Shown: piece by piece, positions 22,294-31,973 of the stretch
Position numbering within the stretch: position 1 is the stretch's first letter
Layout: every line of letters starts with the position of its first letter
Source: Trichosporon coremiiforme
Taxonomy: Eukaryota; Basidiomycota; Tremellomycetes; Trichosporonales; Trichosporonaceae
Direction: 5' to 3'
Length of the DNA stretch: 64,000 bases
Assembly: GCA_039545355.1 (NCBI GenBank)
Contig: BCJJ01000007.1
Location: 1-64,000 of the forward strand
The notes under the pieces: model-generated
What the model saw: only the letters and a program-made list of their open reading frames with translations
Told to the model about the DNA's origin: nothing
Database searches by the model: none
Program-made: the position numbers and the translations under genes

Positions 22294-23184
22294 ATGGCGA
22301 CTCTCCGATCACTCACGACACTACCCAGGTCACTGGCGTCGAGCAGCTCGCTCCGCTACGTCGCCGGCGTCGTCACTCCCATCCGCCACTATGCAGCTCC
22401 CAAGAAACCCGCACCCCGACCTCCCTCAGCGCCCCGACCAGTCTCCCATGCCAAGCAGGCCTTCATGCTTCCCGGCCAGCAGGCGGCAAGCCGACGCGAC
22501 CAGCGCAAAGCTCAAGTCGGCGCCGTGAACGAGGACATTCCCTTCCGCGAGGTCCACGTCGTCGACGCGGGGACGGAGAACCTCGGCGCTCTCCAGCCGC
22601 TGAAGGACGTCCTCGACAGCATCTCTCCCGACACGCACGTCGTGCGCCTCGTGCGTATCGACCCGCCGGTCGTGCGCATCATCGACCTCGAAGCTGAGAA
22701 AGTCAAGGAGCGCGAACGCTTTGCGCGGCAGAAGCTCTCCCGCCGCCTCGCCGTAGAGGACAAGGAGATCCAGGTCGGCTGGCACTCGGCCCCGGCGGAC
22801 ATGCAGCACAAGGCCAAGATTGCGCGCCAGGCGCTTGAGAAGGGCGACCGCGTGCACATCATCTTCGCAACTCGCGTGGGCGGCACGCAGTCCATGGTCT
22901 CGGCGCAGAAGAAGGCCGAGGTCGTGGGCTACTTTGACGAGCTGCTCGAGGAAGTCGGCGACAAGTGGAAGGACGACGAGCGCGTCAAGGGTCTCTGGGT
23001 GCTGTACTACCAGCCCAAGCCCCAGATTCGCGAGGCCGCCAAAGAACGCCTCGTCGTGAAGGAGACGAATAAGAAGGCAAAGCATGAGGTCGAAAAGGAG
23101 GCGAGGAGGGAGAAGCAGCAGAGGCGCGAGAAGGCGGCGGCCCAGCGTCTGAAGGAGGACCTCGCGGACGACCCGTGGGCGTAA
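22294..23184 (+). CDS. mitochondrial translation initiation factor IF3
   Basis: Single-exon 296-residue protein. An Arg/Ser-rich presequence occupies about the first 35 residues, then the IF3 N-domain start VNEDIPFREVHVVDA. The middle helix is rich in Lys and Arg, and the C-domain contains KEIQVGWHSAPADMQHKAKI, KGDRVHIIFATR and an extended Lys/Glu/Arg coiled C-terminal tail. In bacteria and mitochondria IF3 prevents premature subunit joining; the yeast homologue is Aim23. This start has a clean presequence directly behind it, and no intron is needed. Confidence 0.9.
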   Translation: MATLRSLTTLPRSLASSSSLRYVAGVVTPIRHYAAPKKPAPRPPSAPRPVSHAKQAFMLPGQQAASRRDQRKAQVGAVNEDIPFREVHVVDAGTENLGALQPLKDVLDSISPDTHVVRLVRIDPPVVRIIDLEAEKVKERERFARQKLSRRLAVEDKEIQVGWHSAPADMQHKAKIARQALEKGDRVHIIFATRVGGTQSMVSAQKKAEVVGYFDELLEEVGDKWKDDERVKGLWVLYYQPKPQIREAAKERLVVKETNKKAKHEVEKEARREKQQRREKAAAQRLKEDLADDPWA

Positions 23185-23282
23185 GGCATTAACAGAAGTC
23201 AAGTTTTAACATTAGCATGCATCAACCATCAATCATTGACTGCACGAAAGAAATCTAATTACATGTCTAGATACAACACTAC

Positions 23283-24024
23283 TTAGAAGAGAGCGAGGGC
23301 GACGGCACCAAGAACACCGGCGACGGGGGCAGCGATGGCGCCAGCGGCAGAGTTGCCACCAGCGGCGGAGGCGCCGGCGGCAACAGCCGACGAGACGGAG
23401 GAGGCAGCACCGCCAGAACGCGAGGCGCCCGAGGGAGCGGCGTTGCCAGCCGAGGAGGGGGCGTTTCCGCTGGAGGCGGTAGGCTTGGAGGAGAGGCTCT
23501 CGCCGGTGGTGCCGCTGTTCTTGGCGCTGGCACTGGCACTGGCGCCAGCGGCACCAGCACCGACGGAGCCAGGGGCAGACTCCTCAGTCTCCGAAGCAGA
23601 GGCGGAGGGAGTGGCCGAGGCATCAGCGGCGCCAGAGGGAGCAGCCGACTCGGAGGGAGCAGCCGACTCAGAGGGAGCAGCCGATCCAGAGGGGTCAGCG
23701 GAGCCGGAGGGAGCGGTGGAGCCCGAGGCTCCAGCGGGGGCGGCCGAGCCCTCGGTCTCGGGACAGGTAGCGGCCTTGTACACGCCGACCCACCGGCCGA
23801 CCTCGCCAACACAGGCTGTGTACATGCAGTGGCGGGTGTTGTTCTGGAAGTCCTTGTTGCAGAGGCACTCGGCGCTCTCACTACTGTTAGTGCTGTCAGA
23901 CAGGGAGGACTCACTAGTCGCCCGAGGCGCAGAGACCAGTCTCCTTGGCGCAGTTGGAGATGCACTCGGAGAGCGCGGCGGAGGAGACACCAGCGAGAAG
24001 GAAGGCGGCGGCGGTGAACTTCAT
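23283..24024 (-). CDS. CFEM-domain GPI-type cell-wall protein
   Basis: Exons 24024-23915 and 23880-23283 around a 34-nt intron give 235 residues. A signal peptide (MKFTAAAFLLAGVSSAA) is followed by a CFEM domain with exactly eight cysteines and the Asp in CASGDY that in characterised CFEM proteins binds haem iron. A long Ala/Ser/Glu/Pro low-complexity stalk follows, with short SGSAAPSES-type repeats, and then a C-terminal hydrophobic GPI-like tail. Likely role: haem uptake or wall surface. The acceptor is a tandem TAG/CAG pair three bases apart (ends at 23881 or 23884), both in frame. Confidence 0.88.
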
Positions 24025-24075
24025 TTTGGCGTTAGGTGTGGATTGCAAAGCGTAGTGCTCTACCGCAACTTTGCA

Positions 24076-24082
24076 TTATATA
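24076..24082 (-). promoter_or_regulatory. TATA box of CFEM gene
   Basis: TATATAA on the minus strand, about 50 bases upstream of the ATG at 24024. Confidence 0.5.
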
Positions 24083-25224
24083 GTTGCCAAGCCGTGAGCG
24101 AAAAGTCGGCCGGCGAGGGATCCAGAGAGTCCCGAGGACAAGCCCACGCAGCATGTGGCGCCCACCGACCTTCAGACAGATGGTCTCGACTCTGCGATTC
24201 GGGGCAGAATGGCGCCTCGGCGTTCTATGGTTGTGGAATGAGGGTTGAGCCCCCGTTCGGTCGGGGCGTGTGAGCAGAGCAGGAGAGCAGACCGGAAAAT
24301 GCCAAGACGCCAGGGACGGCGAGTTATCAGATAAAAAACCCAAGACGGCCGAATGAGGCACCGAGCTTGGTGATTGGCCACTTGCGCGCCGAGACCGGCA
24401 CTCGTCCATCCGCAGTGCCAGCTTGGGCTCGGCAGGAGAGCGCATGCATGCTTTTAGGAGGATGAGTATAACATCCGGGGAAAGAGTGCGTAGCAGCCCG
24501 ACATGACATTGCCTCGGCCTGTGGACCGGTCTCGAGCCGGAGAGGGAGAGCTTATTTGCTGAGGTGAGGATCGCCCGAAGGCGGCCTGCCCGATGCTGAT
24601 TATCAGCCTCAACGCCCACACGACCTTGCTTGCTTGCATATCGGATGCGACAACCTCGACATGGTCGAAGGGGGCTTTGTAACAACGTTCATACCTTGTC
24701 GGCCGGGAACAGCTGCATGCAGAAGTTTCAACATCAACGGCCTCTATCAGTCAAAAGCGCTCTCTGCGACTAAGTGTCGTCTCCACAGCTCCATCGGCCA
24801 TCAATGCCATCATCAACAACAGCACCAACGATCCAACGCCCGCGACAATACTCAGCACACCACAGGCACTGATCACATTGATGACGGCGTCACGTGCCTC
24901 AGCTGGACGGACACAGACTTGCGTGCACGGACGCTTCCTCGCCGCATCAGCGCACGATGAGCGTGTTCGATCAACGTCTTCCCCTTCTTCTCTTCACCCG
25001 CATCGGGTACAGCACCTGTGGAGGACATGTCCGGCCTAGGCTCAGAAGCGTGCGCTAACGCCGGAGAAAGATGGGCCATCACCACGCCCGTGCGGTCGAG
25101 TCATCCCTCATTCTCATCACTCACCTGACAGCTTACTTTCGCTTACCGCACTGCCCATTTCGGCGCTGACAGCGCCCCCCCGTTCACTCTCTAAGCTCCC
25201 AGAAGCCCACAGCAAAAGGACAGC
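24083..25224. other. long divergent intergenic region
   Basis: About 1.1 kb separates the CFEM gene from the J-protein gene. Only short, compositionally poor reading frames are present. A CACGTG E-box lies near 24891. The region probably carries the regulatory sequence of the CFEM gene, but no site can be assigned with confidence. Confidence 0.4.
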
Positions 25225-26707
25225 ATGAGCGCCGCCTCTGCCCCGCTCCCTACAAGCCGACCGCGGTACGCGCCGCAGCTGATGACGAATCACCCACCTT
25301 GGCCACAGACACACTACACTGTCCTCGGGTTGCCGCCCGACTGCGCTCAGAATGACATAGGGCAGCAATACTTTGACCTCTCGCGCAAGCACCACCCCGA
25401 CATGGGTGGGAGTGTCGGTGCCTTCATTCCACTACGAAGTGAGTCGATTCTACGTTACAGCTGTCCATGAGACGTTGGTAGATAATGAAACAGACGCATA
25501 CAGCGTTCTCCGCGACCCGGACCAGAGGAAGGACTATGACACTTACCTCCGTCATCTAGCTGCCACCACTGCCTTTCCGCTCACGCCGCCGTTCACGCCT
25601 CCTTTCTCTCCTCCGTTCAAGCAAGACCTCCCGCCCCACATCTCGATCTCCTCCTCCCATCCGTCGGGAGAGTACTCCTGCGTCTCCACTCACTCAGGCG
25701 GGAGAGACGAGCCATGGGCCTCGCCTTCTCTCCACGGTGGCGTGGGAACTCCCCGCCGCAGCTCACGATCCCCGCCTCAATCTCCGGAACAATCTCCAGA
25801 CCGCACCCCCCACGAATCAAGACACTACGTAAAAGCGCACAGCACGCTGCCGCCGCCACTGCCGCATCCCCCCGCTCCTGACTTTCGATACCTGTTCGAA
25901 GAGGAAGCGTCGCGCATAAAGCGTTGGGTCGAGAAAGTCGTTGAGGCCAACGATCGGCGGGCGAGGCGATACGACGGCTGGAGACGGTTCCGACGGCGTG
26001 AACGAGGGCGGGATGTGCCGAGGATCGCACTCGTGCCGCACGATAAACGCAGGGAGTGGTTTGAGCCGAGAAACGGGCCCGGGGACTGGGGAACGAACGC
26101 AACATGCGCAGAGCCCGAAGCGGTCGAGAGGGACACGGGCAAGGCTTCGACGTACGCTACCGCCCGGAGCAGGACATTACAGTCTGAGCCCGAGCCGACA
26201 TGGACGGAACTCCTCTCAATGGTGTCGCCGGGTACGGTGTCCTCCTCGCCCTCATCTGATTCGACGTCTCTACCGTCCCACTCAAGCCAGTCGACATACC
26301 TCGCTCCTCACAGCGCATTGCGCGACGAGCCGAGTGTCACCCCCTCCATGTCGCCCACCCAACCACCGCGCCGGAAGGCCCGGCGAACACCATTCTCAAG
26401 CTCGGCTCCCGGACCTCCAAGCGGGACCTCGAGCACTCTCTCGGCAATCCGCGAGACGCTGCGGCAACACGCGGCGCGACACGGCGACACGCCCTTCACG
26501 CGCATGCTCGTGGCCGAGCTGGACAAGCTGGAGGCTCGGCAGGTGAACACGGCGTATCACTACACCGGGCCGGGGTTCGGATACGCGGAACACTATGCCG
26601 GCCAAGTCGGGCAGAGGGGCTCGGGGAGGCTCAAGATCCTCCTGCTCGTGCTGAGAACGCTGATTTGGGACAGCGTGAGACGCTGGTTCCGCCATGAGCG
26701 GGACTGA
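25225..26707 (+). CDS. J-domain (DnaJ-like, class C) protein
   Basis: Exons 25225-25438 and 25494-26707 give 475 residues. The acceptor at 25493 was chosen because it joins HPDMGGSVGAFIPLR to NAYSVLRDPDQRKDYD, which reproduces the F..I..AY..L.D...R..YD spacing of the J-domain. The HPD tripeptide is at about residues 57-59, so Hsp70 stimulation is expected. No Gly/Phe or zinc-finger region follows, so it is class C. The long remainder is Ser/Pro/Arg rich and disordered, with a short hydrophobic helix (LKILLLVLRTLIW) near the C-terminus that could anchor it to a membrane. The partner and compartment are unknown. Confidence 0.85.
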
Positions 26708-26833
26708 CAACATCTGATACTCAATACACTCCGTACTGCTAAAGACTGTATTCATATGTACTATTTTCTACTCTACATGGAGGTCTGAGCGACTCGACGC
26801 ACCTCGCGGCTCGCTATGTTCGCCGCTCGGCGC

Positions 26834-27812
26834 TTACTTCTTCAGACCCCACTTCTTCTCAACACCACCGGCGTTGAGACACCATCCCCTAAAGTCCCAA
26901 GCGTCGGGGGCGATGGCGCGACTCTCCTTGATCTCGGGCTTGACGAGGTCCTTGACGAACACGTACGAGTTGAGGTGCAGCTCGGGGTTGGGGTTGGACG
27001 CCTCCTTGCTCTCGAACCACTGCTCGGTGACGTGCATGGGCACAAACTTCTTGCCCGTCACCTCGGACAGGATCTCCGTCACGCCCTTGACCGACAGCTT
27101 GTCCGTGACGCACGGGATTGTCTGGCCGTCGTACTTGTCCCAGTTGGAGAGGGCGGCGCGGACCCAGAGGCCGAGCTGCTCGATGGGCACCTGCGGAATC
27201 TCGGACGAGTCGGGCATGGGGCACTCGATCGTGATTGTGCCGTCGGCGTTCTCCTTGGTCGGGTAGCCAAGCACGTTGCTCATGTAGTACACACACGAGA
27301 CATAGGCGGTCGACAGGCCGATCTTCTTGATGTGTCCCTCGACTGGATATCAGCTGCGATCACCGGGTGTGCAACTCACTGATGACCTTGGCCTCAGAGT
27401 GGGCGACCTTCTGTCCGTTGATTTCAAAGTGGCCCAGGGTCGAGTACACGAGCTTCTTTCCGCCGATGCGCTGCAGGGCGTCGGCGACCGCGATCGCTTG
27501 CGTCGTCTCGCGCTCCGTGCACTCGTCGGCATTGTCCCCGCCCTTCCCGTCGGGACGGTACCACTGCCACCAGTTCGTGTTGAGGAACACGGCGTCGACC
27601 TGCTTCAGCGCGTCCTCGTACGACTTGGGGTCGTCCAAGTCGCCCTGCAGCACCGTGACACCCTGCGAGGCGAGCGCTTTCGAGTGCGCGCTGTCCTTGT
27701 TGCGGGTCAGGCCGTAGACCTTGAACTTGTCGGGTTGCTCGAGGAGGTACTTGCAAACCGAGCCGCCCTGCGCGCCGGTCGCGCCGAAAACGAGTGTCTT
27801 GAAGGGTGCCAT
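26834..27812 (-). CDS. NmrA-like NAD(P)-binding protein
   Basis: Exons 27812-27380 and 27342-26834 around a 37-nt intron give 313 residues. The N-terminus MAPFKTLVFGATGAQGGSV contains the GxxGxxG dinucleotide-binding motif of the NmrA/HSCARG family. LNTNWWQWYRPDGKGG and KLVYSTLGHFEI follow as in atypical short-chain dehydrogenases that act as redox sensors or as NmrA-type regulators. The catalytic Tyr-x-x-x-Lys of classical SDRs is not evident. The substrate is unknown. Confidence 0.88.
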
Positions 27813-27861
27813 GGTGTGTTGGGATGTGTGAACGTGAAGGATGCTGCCCAGCGTGCTCTTC

Positions 27862-27867
27862 TATATA
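27862..27867 (-). promoter_or_regulatory. TATA box of NmrA-like gene
   Basis: TATATA, about 50 bases upstream of the ATG at 27812 on the minus strand. Confidence 0.4.
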
Positions 27868-28246
27868 CCTGAGAGATCGGATTCGCATGCCGCGGCATTC
27901 GAGAATATGCCCTTCTGGACTCAGTAGCGTGTCAATACCTCGGTCAGTGGATTCTTCTCGCGCGGTGCGACAGCCTCGGATGTTGGGCCATCCAACCCGG
28001 ACCCGCAATCAAACGTCTTCGCATTCCGCAGAGCTGGCTCCGCACCAATCCGCACAGCGCGGGTCAACGGGTCCTCATTGAACGCCGAATGACTGGGAAC
28101 AACCCTTAACGACGTTCCTGACGTCATTCCACATCCCGCCCCACGACGAGTGCCTGGTGGAAATCAACCACGTCCCTGTCGGCGATCGGCCACGTTCATG
28201 TCAGCATGCCTGGGCGATCACACCCTGACTCATTGCATATGACTCG
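27868..28246. other. intergenic region
   Basis: About 380 bases between the NmrA-like gene and the AAA ATPase gene. Nothing is recognised besides probable promoter sequence for the former. Confidence 0.35.
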
Positions 28247-30542
28247 CTACTCGGCCTGGCAGTCGGTAAGGCTCAGCACCTGGCGCAGCTGCTCCATCTG
28301 CAGCATTCCGCCGGCCGACACCGCGAGTGCCTGGGCGGTGCGCACAACCTGCTTGATGACGCGGCCATTGATGTTGGCAGCCGCGAGCTCGTCCAGGTCA
28401 AACTCGGTCTCGGCTTTCTCCAGCTCAGGGTGGCAGCGCTTCACAAACTGCGGTCAGTTACAACAAAGTTCAACAGAACTTACCCCTTCCCAGATCTGGC
28501 GGCGGGAGTCCACACTCAAGTCCTCAAACGGCAGGATCAGCGAGAAACGCGACGCGAACGCCTCGTCCATGTCGTGCATGCGGTTCGTCGTGATGATGAG
28601 CACGCCGTTGTAGTACTCGAGCAGGCGGAGGAACGTGCCGACGACGGCGTTGCGCTCCAGGTCCGTCGACGAGCGGCGCTGCAGGACGATGTCCGCCTCG
28701 TCGATGAGGAGCACGGCCTTCCACGCCGTCGCGAGGCGCAGCACGTTCTGTAGGTTGCGCTCGAGCGCGTGCGTGCCGAGCTCGCCCGCTGAAACCATGT
28801 ACAGAGGCGTCTTGAGGTGCTCCGCGATCGCCTCGGTAGTCAGGGTCTTGCCAGTGCCAGGGCGTCCGTGGAACGCCATGATGACACCCTCACCCTTGCC
28901 GGGCACGACGTCCTTGACGAGCCCAGAGCCCAGCGTGCCAGTGTGCACGTCGCAGAGCGACTGCACGATGTTGCGGTACGTGTCCGAGATGACGAGGTGC
29001 TTAAACGCCATGTCGTTCCACTCAACATCCTGCAGGCAGCTGATGGCGAACTGGCCCCAGATCTTGTGCTTCAGGTGGAAACCCTTGATCGACGGTGGCA
29101 GCAAGTGCAAGTACGCGTCGTTCAGGGTGACCTTGGGTGTCGCGCGACGCTGCTCGGTCTCGCTAATCTCATCACTGGCGTTAGCTGGGCGGGCACGTAG
29201 CCACACGGCACGTAGCCACAGCGTACCCATAGGTGTCCTCGTAGGGGTAGTCTTGCCTGTGCGTTCCGACGTCGATGATGACACGCCCAGACCCAGGGCG
29301 CGCGCAGTAGCGACCGGTGTTGGGATGGATAGTGAACATCGAGCCGAGATAATCGGCGTGAACGATGCCAGCATACTTGCTCGCGTAGACCTTGCCGCGA
29401 TCTGCCAGAGAGGTTTTCTGCTCATGTGTCAAGGGAGCTACAGCAAGCTCCGAGATAATGCGAACGTCCTGCTATCAGCTCGGGCATTCAACGTCGGGCA
29501 AACTTACGTTAAACTCCCGCATCATGCGGCTTTCGTCGTACTTCTCAAACTTGAGGCCGGTCCAGCGCCACGCGCGCAGGCTGAAGATGATGTAGCGACC
29601 TCTGCTGTCGTGGTGATAGGAAACCTTGCGGACAGTGTAGGCGGCCGGCAAACCTGTGACAGAGTCGGTTGTGGTGACTTCGAGACCGGGAGTGAAGATC
29701 AACCACAGCAGGCGAAACACGATGCGGCCCTCCGGCAGAGCTGCAAGCTGCTTGGAACTTGGAGTCAACTCCTATTAGGGGCATCGCAGCTCACTATTCA
29801 TCGGCCATGCCGTCCAGATACTCGACGAGTACGCCGAGAGCCGTCTCCAGGCCGGTGGGCGCACCGGACTCGTCGTCGGAGTCACTCTCAGTGAGTGCCT
29901 TATCCTCACTGTCGCTGTCACTTTCGTCCTCAGTGATGTCGGCATTAGCAAAAGTGTCAGTGGTGGGAGTATCCTCCTTGCGTCATTGATGGCGGGGCTC
30001 GGATCCTTCTCGAGCCCCTCCCACTCCGTGCGGATCTCGTCGCGGTCTTGGATCAGCTCGCGCAGATCGATCTGCAGTCAGCCCCACAACAGTGAGCACA
30101 GCTTACTCCAGGGGGGTAGTCGTGCAGTTTCAAGCACGAGGCTCACCATCGGCGGCGCGATGATGCACAACGAGGACACGCCAAGTACCGTTCACCTTGG
30201 GAGGTACAGGTGCAGGGCGCACGTACTTGATCCAGCGGCGACCCAGGGGAACCTCATTGACCTCCTTAATGCGGGGTTTGGGTGTCCTGGGACTGGTAAC
30301 CTTGGCAGGGGAGGTGGCATCGGATACCTCGTTGGGTGGAGTGAGAGGACCTTGATGGTTGCCGTCGCTTCCTCGACGCGAGGCTTCTTGCTGGGGCTGT
30401 CTCCAGGATCGTGCGTGTCCTCCAAGGCGTCCTTAGGGGGTGCTTTGCTGTCACTGTCAGCTGCTGGAGGGGCAATGTGGGGCTGAACGTCGACGGTCGC
30501 CATGGTCGTAGCCGTTGCAGTGTCTTCGTTGGCGTCGGACAT
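28247..30542 (-). CDS. DUF7025-type AAA ATPase, seven exons, two frame breaks
   Basis: Proposed exons are 30542-30328, 30292-30107, 30071-29795, 29757-29508, 29468-29212, 29174-28484 and 28447-28247. A disordered N-terminus is followed by a DUF7025-like region (LPEGRIVFRLLWLIFTPG, the GRYIIFSLRAW segment) and an AAA module with Walker A GRPGTGKT and Walker B VLLIDEAD, then ITTNR and the arginine-finger-like ASRFS. Two breaks remain: near 30130 (TGA inside PRA/KLHDYPPG) and near 29985 (between AIND and KEDTPTTD). Each is cured by one added base, and the total is then 693 whole codons. The family is a common uncharacterised fungal ATPase; no target is known. Confidence 0.75.
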
Positions 30543-31973
30543 GGCTGATGGAAACTGGTCGGGCGGTGACGGTGAAGAACTGAGAGTGAGAGGGAGGCGA
30601 GACGGATCTTGAGGAAGGGAAGGTGACTTAGTCGCGGATGAGTCAACCTGCGTCGACTCGTGCATGCACAGGGGGGCGCAGGCCGCACGTTAGCACAATC
30701 GACCGCGGCCCACCGCTATCTCACTCACACACCGTAACCGCCTCCGCGCCCTTCTCGCCACACGGACGGAGCAGCAAAAGATCTCGTTCTATATAAACAG
30801 ATAACACCAGCCATCCTATGTAAATCAGACGTCGACGAGCACAGTGAGGCGGCATACTGGCAGCTTTTACCCGGACGCCCGTCGGCAAGAGTCGATAAGA
30901 AGATGCGGTTGTGCGAGGTGGAGGTGAAGGAAGAGTGAGGTGGAGCGCCACGGAGCTCCGCATCATATCTGGTCCACTCTTGCCCGGGTCTGCGAGAGAG
31001 CTCTCTGTGCGCCTGTGCGAGATGAACAGCGGAGCGGGCTGTCACTGACGCTGGCCAAGAAAGGACATGCACATGCAGAGTGTCTCAAAGTGGAACATTG
31101 GAGGATGCGAGTTTTGGGCTACACCAGCTGAGAGGGATGAGTTGAATGGCGGGATGGGGTAACGGGGGCGAGTGCCAGCCTGGGAATCAGTCACGACGCG
31201 CAGAAGGGGGGTTCTCCCTCCAACTGCACACCCGGAGGCAGGTGATGGAGGGCGCAGTGCTCTGCACCCCTTTGCCTTTGGCCTTCGAACGGGATGATGC
31301 TCTCGCGAGGGAACCCTCTTATGCATCCTAATGCGTGAGCTGTCAGAGGAGCGCTACGCCCATCGGAACAACTCGAGGCTGTGGGCGGAAAAGAAGCAGC
31401 GACTCAATTCGGAGGTTCAGAGACACAAGGTGGAGTCGATTGTGATGTCCGACATGCTCCATCACGACATGACCCATGCCGTAGCTGGCATGCTCAACTT
31501 GAGACATCTACAGTGGTGGCAAAATGTAACCGGACGCTTTTCATTTCCTCTCGTGTAGCGCTCAGATAGTCACCATGACTTCAAGAACATACTGAGCTGT
31601 TAGGTTGCGTCTCCTCTATCGATTGAACCGTCAATCAGTCCCAGGGCAGTTGGATGCATGGTGCAGTGACAACAACAGGCTGAAGTGGACGACAACGAGG
31701 AGTTGAGGAGCGCCCTCTCTGCCCTCATCGAATGCGCTGCTCGCCTGGACATGAGTCAGGACTCTTACGGCTCTCTTCCCGACAGTGCCAGTGCGTGACG
31801 AGAGCGTGGTACCCCCATAGCACCCAGAGAATACGTGATCGCAATTCACCGACTGCGAGAAGGAGAGCTGGCGTCTGCAGAAACCCTAGGAGTTGTGTGA
31901 AGTATACTGTAGCTCAGGCATGCGACTAGTCGGCGTTGTAGAATCAATGAGAAGATTTTTCATGTCTACGCGT
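30543..31973. other. intergenic region, no gene supported
   Basis: About 1.4 kb between the AAA ATPase start and the 3' end of the metallophosphoesterase. Reading frames under 80 codons exist (for example 31331-31558, plus) but none has a recognisable motif or upstream context. The half next to 30542 should contain the ATPase promoter. Confidence 0.4.
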
